64,000 nucleotides of DNA from Atrina japonica (GCA_030159075.1 BROG01000342.1:534501-598500), one strand, 5' to 3'; counted from the first letter of the stretch, positions 23,343 to 62,265 are shown. The notes: generated by a model from the sequence alone, not told the origin. Translations and numbers: made by a program.

Positions 23343-25659
23343 ACAATTATTTTTTTTTTCTGATTATAACAACATGGCATTTCTAAAGTTATTTTGCTGA
23401 AGGTTTCTTCCAAATTATATTATTGGCAATTTCTACTGCCTTCCATTGGCTGAATTGTCATTTTTACGAATAATTAAACCTTTAATTTAGCAAAAAAACA
23501 GATTTGAAAAAAAAAATGATTTATGAAGATCAGTGATTAAAGTATTTAAATTTGTGGATATCGGAAGTCTGTGATCATGTTTTTTCATCATGAATTACCA
23601 CATTTAGTTTCGGTAGCAGTATCTATTTTTCACCTGTTTTATTGGTTGAAATATAACATTTTATATAAAGTTTTGCATATATATGTGCCACATTGGGGTA
23701 AATTTTTTGGTGATCTTTTAATAACTGATATATATTTTTTCTTGATATTTTTACCTGACATTTAAAACCACCTTATTTGTCATGATGATATAAGAGTTAT
23801 TTTTTATGATCAACCATCCTTGTCACCTGAATCCTAATCTGCATTTTCCAGCAGTCTGTCTATGCTTAAGATTTTCATGGTTTTTTTTCAGAATATCTTT
23901 TTTTTTTTTTGGTCAAATATCTAAGCTACTGCCCCCAGATCAATACTGTGGGAAGATAAGTTAATGTTGTCATCTCCATACCATTGATAATGACATATAT
24001 CACAAATGTAATTCCAAACCACTTCTCAGACACTTAGTAGTACTGTACGTAGGTACTGAGTAGCTAACTATCATCAATCTAAGACTAGATTATCATATTT
24101 TGAACTTGTCAATTTTCAGCATGATCAAGATGATTATAGTGGTATATCCAGCTTCTGTAAAACATTAAAAAAAACCAATATGATTCTGTCTCGTTAGAAA
24201 TTAAAGTGTACAGGCAAAACTGATAGCCCTGCTCCAATGCCATGTATTACTGTTGCTCCAATATTTAGTGCCGAAAGCGTAACTTGTCATTCAATGATTG
24301 TTTAATTTATAGTCGTGTTTATAAACATTTGTCAAATGATCTTGGTCTTACTAGAGTTCATATTTTCAAAAAGGGGTGTGTCTTAATACAAGCCCAGTGT
24401 AGGAACATCTAGAAGCGTATCTACGGCTTATATAAATGTATTGTCCTTGGTCTTCGTCAGTTTCCATGTGTCCGTTACAAGGATGGCGTTGTCTGGGTGT
24501 ATTTATATATATATATATATGTATATCACTTCCATGGCGAGCAGTGAAACAAAGAGAAAGGAATTTTATTTTTGATTTTTGGTGAGCTTTTTGCATATTT
24601 ATATCTCATTAATTGACATTATTTATTATTTTGTTTATAATTTTACACACTATATCTTGTTGCATTTTCCAGACAATTACAACAAAATGAGACACGGAAT
24701 CGCTGAACCGTGATATATTTTCTACGTATAAACAATTTAGAGTCGTCTTGTAGACATCCAAAATATAAAGTATTGTAATAACCTCCCCCCACATTAGCAT
24801 CATATCACCAGCAGGCTATGTTTAATATTACAGAAATGATTTTATATGTATTAAATCGTTGTTACTATTGCAATGGCAAAATCAATTAGGAATTGTAATA
24901 AATTTCTTTGATCAAATTAAAAAAGTGTCTTGGTTTTTTTTTTTTTTGCCGCATGTAACAAATTACCCATCTGGTAGGGGTTTGGTTGCAAATGACATTG
25001 ATGTATGACATTAAGGTCAGAGGGCATGACCTTGAGAGTTGAGATAAATGCGTTCTGATATGCAGTTACCTTTATTGTTTTTTTATTCTTCAATCCAGGA
25101 TTAGCTAGCATTTACATGGTTCATAAGGCCTAAAAAATCTTTAAAAATCTGCTTGGGCTTTGAAAGTCCTTTTGTTTGTCTAAGGGCCTAATTGAAATAC
25201 CTATTTTCTGTTTTACCTTAAAAAATTCTTGCATTTTCGTAAAAAAGACCTTTGGATTTATAATTCCCATATATGTTGAATGCTGACGAGTAATAATCGA
25301 TGCAGTGACAAATGAATAAAAAAGAATATGAATAGAGATCGGCAATTGGTTAATTAGTTGAGTGATCAGATGTCTGAAAAAAATGATAAAAACCAATATT
25401 ACATGTACTTCAAACTTTATGTATGTATAGTAGATTATAGAATATTAAAAATGTTTGCTTTTGCAGATAGTAGTAGTCCTTAGATATTGAGATTTTGGCC
25501 TTGAAAAGTCCTTAAATTTGGTCCCCCTTTGCCTCTACGAACCATGAATTTTAGACTTGTACAGTTTTTATACTTCGTATGAAATTTAGAATTTTGTCTT
25601 TAGATTTAGATCAAAGTTTGTTTGGGGAACACAGAAAAATGAACATTACTACAAAGCAT
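23343..25659. other. Intergenic, no gene recognised
   Basis: About 2.3 kb of AT-rich DNA with short T and A runs and a (TA)n near 24510. Open frames here are short and lack splice or domain support. Confidence 0.45.
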
Positions 25660-26820
25660 CTTCGTCAACTATGACTTGGCCTTTCATAAACTCATGTGCA
25701 GGGCATTCCACTGTGAAATTCAATATCCAGGATCCTCAAAACAATATTTCATGAATTCCTATTTGCTGAAACACGACGAGTTCAAAATTTAAGAAAATTC
25801 TTATTGAGCTTATAGAAGTGTAAAAGAACATAAATAGACGCAATTGGTACACTCTGAAGTAAAATTGAAGAATCAAAAACTCAAGTTTATTATAACACGA
25901 CGAATTAGATGTGCAAATGGTCTCAACATGAAGAACAATTACGAATCCCAAATGGGATAAGACCAGGTGTCCGGAAGGAGTCAGCTTCTTCTGCTGGCAT
26001 GCCACACCCGTCGCAAATGTTCAATGGAAACCTTCTAGTTCGATGATGGGGTCAAATTCGGTAAAAAGGTCAGGTTTGGTGATGAGGTCAAGTTCGGTGA
26101 AAGGCATGATTGGCGAAACGGAGTGACTGTCTGTGGTCGTGATCCAGAATACTGTTTAATATCTCTGAGAGGGGGAGTTCAGGAAATGATACGGGGAGTT
26201 ACATTTATTTTTTTCTTGCTTCATAAAATCCCAACCCAACATTATTTAAGTTTCCAGGATCATACGGCACAAATTATAATTTCCCCCTCAACGCTTGTCG
26301 TCACTATATTTTGTAAATTCACAAGCTCATCTTGTAATGTTACTCACTTGACTTGTTTGTAACACTCCTTGATGCGATTGTTCTCTGAATGTTACAGTAA
26401 ATGGAGATAGGACAGTATTTGATGGTAGATGTTTCCATCGTGTTATTAAGCTGCAGCATTTAGGTACATTTAGAGTTTTTGGCAGACACGAGTTGATTTA
26501 CCTGGAAAATATTTATATTGATACTATCGGCTACAAACTACCTGTGCTTGATGTATCTAAAGAAGTTCGGGGATGGTCCAAGGACAATGCCTTGATGGAC
26601 TCCATCAGTATTAACTGACAGGAACAATGCCAGATGACTCTCCATCCATGACAAAACAATTTTTAGTTCTACACACGCTTCATACTTAGACATTTTACTT
26701 ACTATAGACACAGACGGGAAATTGACAACTAAGCTATACAACAAACGCGACGATGTCGGCTTTCCCATCGCAAATTTTCCACAATTAAGTAGTAACATCC
26801 CACAGTCACCCGCATATGGA
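25660..26820. repeat. GC-richer block with repeat-like sequence
   Basis: Base composition changes to fewer A/T runs and more CpG. 'gtgtccggaaggagtcagct' and 'ggcatgccacacccgtcgca' (about 25970-26015) look like a widespread bivalve repeat. 26040-26100 has a short direct repeat of 'gtcaagttcggt'-type units. I infer remains of one or more transposable elements. Confidence 0.4.
26373..26618 (+). CDS. Open frame without a start, possible exon or element remnant
   Basis: Open for 81 codons to a TGA at 26616, including NGDRTVFDGRCFHRVIKLQH and 'YIDTIGYKLPVLDVSKEV'. A TTACAG just before 26398 could be an acceptor. No phase-matched partner was found and the family is not recognised. It lies in the GC-richer block, so a transposable-element origin is as likely as a host exon. 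Confidence 0.2.
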   Translation, partial: CDCSLNVTVNGDRTVFDGRCFHRVIKLQHLGTFRVFGRHELIYLENIYIDTIGYKLPVLDVSKEVRGWSKDNALMDSISIN

Positions 26821-27215
26821 GTTTATATTTCACAAATGATCCGATATGCCAGGGCGTGTTCAACATAGGAACATTTCATATACAGATGTAAACTACTCAC
26901 TGACAAATAATTGACACAGGGATATCGAAAACCGTGTTTAATGCCAACGTTCCGCAAATTTGACGGTCGGTACAATAGTCTTGTATGAGACGTCTGTACC
27001 AATTGTGACGAGGATTCGTTCCTCATGTATTTCATTTGGAATTGACTGTGGACTCACGGCGGATGTGACCGGTCGACAGGCGATGCTTACTCCTCCATGG
27101 CACCTGATCACACCTCTTGATTTCCAGAGGTCCGTGTTTGTCCATTTTTGCCGGATCTGTATCTGTGTCCTTGACATCCTAAAGATATATACTTTGGTAT
27201 CTGAGATGTTTTATA
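26821..27215 (+). repeat. Interspersed repeat, long copy
   Basis: Contains 'gcgtgttcaacataggaaca', 'ccaacgttccgcaaatttga', 'tttcatttggaattgactgt' and 'gatgcttactcctccatggc'. Shared with 28955-29175, 38190-38520 and 51378-51545, and partly with 2970-3095 and 12571-12682 (inverted). This seems to be the fullest copy. Confidence 0.75.
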
Positions 27216-27235
27216 TTCTATTAGATTTTTTTGTT

Positions 27236-27380
27236 TGAAAATTGTTTTACGTCACACTCAACAGTTATTCGGTCAGATGGTGATAGCCAGTTTTAATGGT
27301 GGAGGAGAGAACTTAGTTGCAATGTACCCGGGAGTAAACTGGCCAACTTTATCACAAAAGCAGCTTCGTTTCCAGTGAGG
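27236..27380 (-). mobile_element. SINE family 2, minus-strand 3' piece
   Basis: 'attgttttacgtcacactca' followed by 'ggtgatagccagttttaatg' and 'gtggaggagagaac' is the reverse of the 3' part of the SINE copies at 8278 and 37239. Confidence 0.5.
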
Positions 27381-28490
27381 TGATAGACATCGTGGTTTTA
27401 AACGCGATATTCTTACCATTCGTCCACGGAGGTCCTGTGACTCATTAGAAAAGAAGACTACAATCCATTGAGAGGTTTTGTAGTATATAACTGTGGTATC
27501 TTAATAGATTTACGCTTTAATATGTCTTTGTTGTAGAACTTTACCAAAAGCTTTATCAAAAATTCATGATGATAAATTATGTTTGTACATTTTCGTGATT
27601 CTTTGTATGTAGTTCTTGAATAAAAAGATGGAAGATCCAGAAGAACAAAAGCGACATTTTGGAGGACATATACACATGTACTTGACTTGATTCCGTCTCT
27701 CTGTTTATTGAATACGTTCATGAGTAAGTCCTCTCCACTCTCTTATCCGACTTAAGCTTCCATGGCAGCTTCATTCCAAGATTTAAGTCCAAGTTGTTTT
27801 CTTTCCCTTTTTACTACCTTCTCAATGTTTCCTTAGGTCATCCTTGTTTTCTCCTTTCCTCAGATGTCCATTTAATGTTGTTCTTCCATGGCTATTGATT
27901 TGTCCGCGAATTTAGATGTCAGGGAAAACGTTATCTCACCCTGCATGGTGAGATAAGCCCATTCCGGAAGCCCAGAAATATTGATTTAACTGTTGTTGTC
28001 GTCGGCAGATGGGTGTAGTCGCTCCTTTTTACTGTATCAACGTGAGAGAAAAACAGTTAAACACCATTTTGAGGTGATGGCGAAATCTCAATCCTCGTGC
28101 ATAACATTTTGTTAGTCAATGTCTCGGCAATAGCCTCGTCATGGACACAAAATTTTGTGCACTCGGATTGAGATTTCGCCACCTCTCTCTCGAAGTGGTG
28201 TTAGATTGTATTATTCCTCGTTTGACAATATCTCTGACTCTTTCCTTTGTCGTCTTTACTTATCATTATATCTTCATCATTTTCCTCAAGCATGTAGGGA
28301 GAAAAGTGTCAAGCATTTTTTCATCTCCCGTTCGTCATCCATGTTTCAGCACCGTAAAACAGATATCACATTTGATTTAAAGACCCCGAGTTCGGTCTTT
28401 TTTCTTAATAGTTGACAGTTTCATAATATTTTGAAAAGCTTGTTGTAAGCTGCTCTAGTATGCCATTCCGAAGTGCAGTTGTAATAATAA
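27381..28490. other. GC-richer intergenic block, no gene recognised
   Basis: Two matching stretches about 28050-28110 and 28125-28190 face each other ('ggcgaaatctcaatcctcgt' and 'ttgagatttcgccacctc'), a loose inverted pair with arms of about 20-30 bp. No exon supported. Confidence 0.35.
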
Positions 28491-28605
28491 ACCGTTAAAA
28501 TAGTATGATAATGAGATGTCGAAAACGAGGGCATGAGAACCAAAAACAAACTGTCCATGATAAATAGCCTAATCGAGAACCAGCAAACTGTGTACCAGTC
28601 TACAT
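28491..28605 (-). repeat. Interspersed repeat shared with 35715-35825
   Basis: 'gtatgataatgagatgtcga', 'gcatgagaaccaaaaacaaa' and 'tccatgataaatagcctaat' recur inverted at 35715-35825 ('aggctatttatcatgaacag', 'tttgttttggttctcgtgca'). Confidence 0.6.
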
Positions 28606-28627
28606 ATAAATACATGCCTATGTTTCT

Positions 28628-28775
28628 TCGATCAAAGGAACCTGAAAAGCTGTCCGTATATTGATAAACAAGTCATTTAGGCCTATATAGCCTGCCCTCT
28701 GTAATGAGGGGACCAAAAAAATACTTGTTTATCAATATACGGACAGAATTTCAGTCTCCTGTGCTTCGATCTTAT
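28628..28775. mobile_element. Inverted-repeat element with 24-bp perfect arms
   Basis: The 24 bases at 28650-28673 (ctgtccgtatattgataaac + aagt) are exactly inverted at 28723-28746. Weaker symmetry continues outwards to 'cgatc' on both sides. Centre of 49 bp. Confidence 0.8.
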
Positions 28776-28954
28776 TGAACAGGACAAACGTTAGACCGAA
28801 ATTTCTTCCCGAATTTAAGTAATTTTTTTGGATAAAATCAGGCGTACTGCTAGCAAGATGCGGTGACTTTTTCACAGACAACCACGCAACCTTAAGTCAA
28901 ATGTTGTATAATTTTTCGTAGGGCTTGTATTATCGGCAACACTAGAAACACTCG

Positions 28955-29175
28955 CCAGGGCATGTTCAACATATGAACATTTCATATACAAAGGTAAACA
29001 TCCCACTGACAAATTACTGGCACAGGGATATTGAAAACCGCGTTTGATGTCAACGTTCCGCAATTTTACGGTCCGTATGATAGTATTATTTCCGATTACT
29101 CTGTTTCACAAAGTGAAATGTTAAGTTGCCTGTTCGTTTGCGGTTGAAGATTCGTTTTTCACGTATTTCATTTGG
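28955..29175 (+). repeat. Interspersed repeat, copy of 26821 type
   Basis: 'gggcatgttcaacatatgaa', 'tcaacgttccgcaattttac', 'gattactctgtttcacaaag' and 'cacgtatttcatttgga' match the 26821 and 38190 copies. The copy stops where the next element begins. Confidence 0.7.
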
Positions 29176-29197
29176 ATAATAGACCCTTTAGCAGTAA

Positions 29198-29358
29198 CTG
29201 CGGTCCTGTGACTTTGCCAGTCTTCCGGTTGGCAAAATGATAGAGATACCCGCAAAAACATAGACGTCGTTATAGTGACTGATTGTTTCTTGACGTCATT
29301 TTCCAGGAATCTGTATCATATTGCCAACCGGAAGACTGGCAAAGTCACAGGACCGCAG
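29198..29358. mobile_element. 161-bp element with 45-bp inverted termini
   Basis: 29198-29242 and 29314-29358 are inverted copies with one mismatch in 45 (ctgcggtcctgtgactttgc at the left end, gcaaagtcacaggaccgcag at the right). The 71-bp centre has no coding capacity. It is non-autonomous and, from the near-identity of its arms, recent or recently corrected. Confidence 0.85.
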
Positions 29359-29499
29359 CTGATGCTAATGTGTCAACATTTTGGCGTCAAACGTTTTAAT
29401 AACAATAATAAAAAAAACTCAATGGGACATTGTCTATAAAATATTGTTTGGGAACATGCACCTGCCGGCCCTTGTCTAACGTCGAAAAAGCAAATAGGT

Positions 29500-29640
29500 C
29501 CACATAGACTAAATCGCTAAATCTCCCATGTGCTTTCAATCGGGATCGGAATACGATATTCCAATTCTCGGGTTAACTCCCTTGATCATTGGCGACGAAC
29601 GACGCTTTTTCTGCTCTGAAGATTTTTAAAGCTCTTTTAA
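29500..29640 (+). promoter_or_regulatory. Weak candidate for a CpG-containing 5' exon or promoter
   Basis: 'ttggcgacgaacgacgcttt' is CpG-dense for this window and is followed at 29640 by a possible donor (ttttaag|gtttgc). It could be a non-coding first exon of the gene whose start codon is at 34862, or just the end of the GC-richer block. No direct evidence. Confidence 0.15.
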
Positions 29641-30425
29641 GGTTTGCACATGTATTGTTATAAAATGTGTTGCTGTGTTCCATTTGTGCTTTCTAGTTTT
29701 AATGAAAATAATAGAGTTAGCACAAATAACATATCCATTGGTTTAGATGTAAATAGACGTTAATTTGGTTGCATTTAATTCATCCTGCTATAGTCCCATG
29801 CCAAAATTGCTTTCTCGGGTAAATCAACTTTTTAAACATAATTTGTCTGACAAATGTACTCAATGAAATATTGTAAACTTTTGCACATCTGTGTGGATGT
29901 CTATGGAATATATCTCTAAATTGGTTTTGAAATGTGCCAGTTTCTTTTCATTAAAACTGTGAGTATTTTGTAAGTCACTCTAAGTGACAAGTGAAATTTG
30001 CAGCAACATTTTCTTCTTTGTTTATAGTAAGTGGTGTCAACAAAATACATGCTGCAAAGAAAATTTGTTGCTTCTCAGAAATAAAGTTTCAAAAGAGTTT
30101 AAAACTAATATCAGATGATGGTGAATATAGACTTTGTTGTATGTGAATTTTGACAACAATTGATGCAAGCATTACTTTGTGGCAGGTATTTGAAAAACGT
30201 TAATTTAGCAAAGAAAGCTATGGCCCATATGGGAAAATGGCAGTAGTTGAATCACTGTCAGTATCTGTATCATCATTCATGAGAACACAAAGTAGACAGC
30301 ATGCAATCATTTTTTCCAAGGACAATTATAAACTGGAATAGTCTTCCACTGAACACTGGGATGAACGACTCTGTTCAGTGACATTCAGAGCTGCTGTCTC
30401 AATAAATATTTTTTAATGCTCTATG
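29641..30425. other. Intergenic, nothing recognised
   Basis: AT-rich with no exon or repeat identified. Confidence 0.4.
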
Positions 30426-30534
30426 CACAGGCACTTGTTTCTATCAATGTGGGGTGGGGGGTCGAGAATTATGTACACAGCTAATACAGTACATAATTTT
30501 CTACCCCATTGATAGAAACAGGTATGTGCCTGTG
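30426..30534. mobile_element. Fold-back element, arms about 45 bp
   Basis: cacaggcacttgtttctatc and 'gagaattatgtac' on the left mirror 'gtacataattttctacccc' and 'gatagaaacaggtatgtgcc' on the right. The left arm has an extra G-rich insertion (ggggtgggggg). Confidence 0.7.
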
Positions 30535-30600
30535 GCTGTAAGCTATATGTTGTCCAAATGACAAGATCTTCAATGTGTTAAAGGTGGTCACTATCAAAGT

Positions 30601-30786
30601 ACAGTAGAACCTGCTATAGCAGCCACCTTTTTATAAGGATTACCTGTTTATAAAGGCCAGTTTTTTTTAAGTCCCTTGAATGCATACTTCAACTAAATTG
30701 AACCTGTGTATAAGGGTCACCTGCACATAAAGGTCAATATTTTCTGGTCCCTTGGTTGGCCCCTATATACAGTTTTCACTGTAGTA
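30601..30786. mobile_element. MITE of the CAGTGGAACC group
   Basis: Starts acagtagaacctgctatagc and ends 'cagttttcactgta'. The interior has the group's 'cctgtttataaaggccag' and 'aagggtcacctgcacataaa' blocks. Confidence 0.65.
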
Positions 30787-30828
30787 CTTAAAAGTGGGGA
30801 AAGTGAACAGACAAGTACTGCATTAGCT

Positions 30829-30986
30829 GTAGTGTAGGCCTATAGTACCATATGTCTCTAACACAGGTACCTGTATAGATCTTCTAATGTGGGTCGAGAA
30901 TAATCTGTAGTGTAGGCCTATAGTACCATATGTCTCTAACACAGGTACCTGTATAGATCTTCTAATGTGGGTCGAGAATAGTCTGT
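30829..30986 (+). repeat. 79-bp tandem duplication
   Basis: Two near-identical copies of a segment with 'gtaggcctatagtaccatat' and 'gtacctgtatagatcttcta', offset by 79 bp. Confidence 0.85.
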
Positions 30987-31660
30987 AGTCTAGGCCTAGT
31001 TGTTTATTTAAGTCAGTTTAAAGTGATTTTCCTGATATGAAATTGGACTACTACTTACATTTATGAAAAATATAGATATTAATCTACTTTTAACACTTTT
31101 ATTCGTGTTATATTGATGCTCAAGTCAGGAACCCAAAACATTTGTATTGCATTATAATCCTAAAACCATGAGATAAATAAATTGTGAAACTATTTGATAC
31201 AAGTAGTTACCCATGGAAACAGAATGGTAATTAAAATATGATTGATCCCTGTTAAAATGATAAGGAGGAAGAACCAATTTTTCAAAAAAGATTGTGCAAA
31301 AAAAAGATTTATTTTCAAGTCATGTGAATAAAATTTTTAAAAAATTTACAATACAATGGCTGTTCAAACAGCCACTACCTATTGGCAGACGTTGTATCTA
31401 GTTGATTCCATTAGGTCCTTTAGGGTCATGATTATATGCGTTTGATGTCAACTGTAAGAGAAGAGGAGATAGATATTTAGACTGGTATTTGAACCAAGTC
31501 CTTAAGCTTACTGAGTGACATATCAGGTCTGATACACTCTCTTTTCTGTTAGTGATACACAAGCACAAATTGTCCAACTGATTGATCCCATAACTTCTAT
31601 CAAATAAATGTAGTGTCTTAGGAAGAATATGTATTAAAAAATAATAGCCTTGATACAATA
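30987..31660. other. Intergenic, nothing recognised
   Basis: AT-rich. A minus-strand open frame at 31398-31658 has no domain or splice support. Confidence 0.4.
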
Positions 31661-32153
31661 TACAGTAAAACCCATGTTTAGCAGACAGTTGTCTGACTTA
31701 TGAATTTGTCCATTATAGAGAGGTGTCCACTGAATGAAGGATGACCATTCACTGCTAAAATATTCATACGTAAAACCAATTACACATTTGTTCTTGTAAT
31801 CATCTGTTACGGTGCAAAGCTAGGAAATAAATATGGAGCAAAAACAAAAGAATGTAAGTACATGTAGTGTTTTTTCAAGATAGAATTTGGGGCATACAGC
31901 TTAGTGAGAAATTGCCTTTGGCAATGGAATTCGATCATAGGAACACTGTCCGCTAATCCAAGGTTAAAATACAGGAATTATGCATATTTGGGTCAACAAC
32001 TTTGTCCATTGTCCGAGTAAGAGAGATGTCCATTTATTTAAAACAGACGCTAATAATCTTATATAACATGCAAATCGGGACTTAGACAAATTGTCCGTTA
32101 TTGCAGGGTGTCCGCTGATTCAAGGTGTCCATTATGGCAGGTATTACTATACA
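31661..32153. mobile_element. ~490-bp element ending ACAGTAAAACC / GGTATTACTATA
   Basis: The left end acagtaaaacccatgtttag is roughly inverted at the right (caggtattactata). The interior repeats 'gtgtccactgaatgaagg' and 'gtgtccgctgattcaaggtg', so it has its own internal symmetry. Probably a longer relative of the CAGTGGAACC MITEs. Confidence 0.5.
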
Positions 32154-32339
32154 TATATTTTTTGTTGTTTTTACCAGTATTTTATGGTGTACATACTCAA
32201 CTATTTGTTCAGTTGAAGGTGGTGTACATTTCATAATGGTGATGGGAATATGTTAATCCAGTAATAAGGTAACCATGCAAATCCACCTAAATGCAGCGTG
32301 ATATACATCTATCTAAATGTGTATCTCTCTGCCTTTCAG

Positions 32340-32486
32340 TGTCTACCCCAACACTACATGTTCACAGCAGCACACTTCATAGACTGCAGGGTTGCACATC
32401 CAGCACGTTTGTTTGATATTGTGTATATCCTATCAGGGACGCCCAGGGACAGACTGATTAGAACATCACCATTTAAATCACATTAA
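32340..32486 (+). CDS. Possible terminal exon (frame uncertain)
   Basis: A strong acceptor (tctctctgcctttcag) is followed by sequence open in phase 0 for 48 codons (CLPQHYMFTAAHFIDCRVAH at the start) to TAA. Another frame is open for 24 codons (STPTLHVHSSTLHRLQGCTS at the start) to TGA. From 32483 the other-strand-independent frame INDLLPEDVSV resembles a reverse-transcriptase segment, so this area may belong to a decayed LINE. Not assignable. Confidence 0.2.
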   Translation, partial: CLPQHYMFTAAHFIDCRVAHPARLFDIVYILSGTPRDRLIRTSPFKSH

Positions 32487-33079
32487 TGATTTACTTCCAG
32501 AAGATGTTAGTGTTTTATCATGCACTTTTAACAAGGATTCCTGCTCCAAAATAAGAAAAAAAAAACACATAATGGCGAGGTTTTGTATGTTGCAGTAAAT
32601 TAACACTTAGCTAAAAAAATGTTGTGTCAGTAATTTTCACTTGCATGGAGAAGTCACCAGCTGTAGTATTACCTGAGAATGACTCATTGTGCACATATGT
32701 CCTTTTTAGTCAAAAGTTTTTTTTTTTACCCTAAACCACCCAGTGCTCGACCTTCCTGATCTACCAATATGACCATACATTCAGCACATGCTTTATTGTA
32801 TTTTTTTCACCACCCTTAATGCATGTTATGACCTTTCATACTTTCAGCACTCACTCCTACCTATCCCGACTATCTTCCACCTCCTAACCCCAGTAGTTTG
32901 TCTTACATATCCTCTAATACATCTTCTTCATAACATCAACTACCACAAGACCTTAGCTACCAAAAATCTATATCATGGCAATCTCCATAACTTTCTTTAA
33001 CTATCAATATTACATGCCATAATGGGATGTTCTTTAAATCTATGGAGATGCATCATAGGAATTTTTTATAGTAGATTTA

Positions 33080-34466
33080 CTTCCAGAAATAGAACATTCT
33101 GTTAATCATGACCTAGAAAAACTTAGTGTCTGGTCCAAAAACTGGCTGATGGATTTTAATCCACAGAAAACTAAAACCATAATTATTTCAAATTATGAAT
33201 TAGCCTTTATTCCACTATTTGAAAACTGTAATATTCCATTAGTAAATCAGCATAGACATTTAGGTGTTACTATAAGTAATGATGGAAAATGGAATTCTCA
33301 TGTAAATGAAATTATAAATAAAGTCGCCAAATATATTTCAACCCTTAGAAAGTTAATAAATTTTCTTAGTAGGAAAAATCTTGAAAAACTTTATCCTGTT
33401 TATGTTCGTCCTCTTCTAGAATATGCTTGTGAAGTATGGGATAATTGCAGCATAACTAATGTAAACAAAATTGAAAATCTCCAGTACGAAGCTAGTCGAA
33501 TTATTATGGGATTACCTATATTCACCAAAAAATCGCTGATTTATGAAGAACTTAATTGGGAATCTCTTGAAAAACATAGACGAAATACAAAATTATTCCA
33601 TTTTTATAATATTCTACATGGCAACGCTCCTGATTATCTTAAATTGCTACTCCCTCCAATTGTGTCTGATTTTTCCAATTATGACCTCAGAAATCGAGAA
33701 AACTTCCGAAATCCTGCCTATCGTCTCGGACTTATGGACTCTTCCTTTATTCCAAGTTCATTAACAATTGGAACAACCTTCCTAGTAATATTAAAGACAG
33801 TGATACATTTGCATCTTTTAAAAACTCCATTAATACCAAGAAGAAGTCAAAACATAAGTCTTTTTTGGAGTATGGCTCAAGAAATGTAAATAAAATTCAC
33901 TGTCAACTATGTAATCAAGCCAGTTCACTAAATTATGATCTTTACAGAGTAAATTTAACTAATCGAATGTCTTGTGACTGCGGTGCTGCAGTTGAAAATT
34001 CTTTTCTTTTTCTACTGAGGTGTCCCTTATTTCATCACCAAAGAACTACAATGTTACAAGAATTTTCATGGTACAATAATATTATGAGTAATTCTTTACT
34101 TAATGGTGATCTTAATCTTGATTCAGATCAAAACATATCTCTATGTAAATCGGTCCAAAAATTTAACTGCAGATCCGAACTGTTTAACATATGATATTTA
34201 GACACAAGAGAACTTAAGACTTCCCCTCTATACAATCACCCATCCCCAAACTTAAACACTTCCCTCCCTCCATCACCCTTTCCTATTCCTTCCTTTTAAC
34301 TTCCTTCACTAGTTTACATAAAACATTATTGTATTCCACCATTGCGTGTCAGATCTTTATATATTTAGTTATATCTGTATTTGAGGAGAGGACATTGATA
34401 AGTTGGTAAAACTTGCGTCCAGTCCTATTGCACAAAATGTTTTTGCATTAAAATATGTTTAAATCA
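33080..34466 (+). pseudogene. 5'-truncated, frameshifted non-LTR retrotransposon (LINE) 3' end
   Basis: The open frame from about 33080 to 33889 encodes the C-terminal part of a LINE reverse transcriptase: 'WLMDFNPQKTKTIIIS', 'HLGVTISNDGKWNSHV' and 'YVRPLLEYACEVWDN' are hallmarks of the thumb and post-RT region of jockey/CR1-like elements. Near 33760 the reading frame slips by one base. The downstream frame (about 33766-34192) continues with the expected C-terminal tail, including a Cys/His cluster (residues of the type C-D-C-G...C-P-L-F-H-H). About 270 bp of 3' UTR follow, to 34466. The palm and catalytic part and any first ORF are missing, so this copy is dead. It lies 0.4 kb upstream of the LRR-RRM gene start and on the same strand. 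Confidence 0.85.
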
Positions 34467-34487
34467 AACCAGCTGTACTGTAGGTGA

Positions 34488-34600
34488 ATTGCAACAAATT
34501 TTAGTCTGTTCTATAGACTGGCAAATGTCTTTATAAGCCAGAATGTCTACCTCACAGCAGGGCTTCAGTTTTATGTCTCATCTGAAAGATGTTTAGTACA
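34488..34600 (-). mobile_element. Minus-strand SINE fragment
   Basis: 'ttgcaacaaattttagtctg' and 'cagttttatgtctcatctga' are reversed, diverged pieces of the 9467/50483 SINE body, like the better copy at 41214. Confidence 0.4.
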
Positions 34601-34617
34601 AATAATTTGATTTTAAA

Positions 34618-34732
34618 ATTTGTTTTACACCATACTCAACAATTTTTCAGTTATATTGGTGGCGGCCAGTTTTTAACGGTGGGGGAGAGAACCTGGTAAC
34701 AATGTACCCAGGTAGAGATTACCAATCTCCCA
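34618..34732 (-). mobile_element. SINE family 2, minus-strand 3' piece
   Basis: 'ttttacaccatactcaacaa', 'tatattggtggcggccagtt' and 'ggtgggggagagaacctggt' match 27236-27380 and, inverted, the ends of 8278 and 37239. Confidence 0.5.
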
Positions 34733-34734
34733 CA

Positions 34735-34839
34735 ACTCATTCACCTCTAAAGACTTATTTGGTGGTATAGATAGTATTGCTGGTCTAGGTAATTGATTTA
34801 CAGAAGAGTCCATTGTTTTTCAGGGGGTTGATGAGTTAA
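34735..34839 (+). mobile_element. MITE family A copy just upstream of the LRR-RRM start codon
   Basis: aactcattcacctctaaaga to agggggttgatgagttaa, with an 18-bp internal insertion ('ggtatagatagtattgctgg' region). The right arm's 'gtccattgtttttcag' is a pyrimidine tract plus AG, 41 bp before the ATG at 34862. Confidence 0.8.
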
Positions 34840-34861
34840 CAGAACAGATATATTTCTAAAT

Positions 34862-62265
<27,404 letters not shown>

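Noticed and set aside
24366..25396. Several minus-strand open frames of 60-90 codons
   Set aside because: No domains, no splice borders, biased towards codons expected from AT-rich non-coding DNA.
26039..26362. 108-codon stop-free stretch without ATG (VKFGKKVRFGDEVKFGE near its start)
   Set aside because: The repeated residues reflect a short DNA direct repeat. The second half is AT-rich and intron-like, with no good donor or phase partner.
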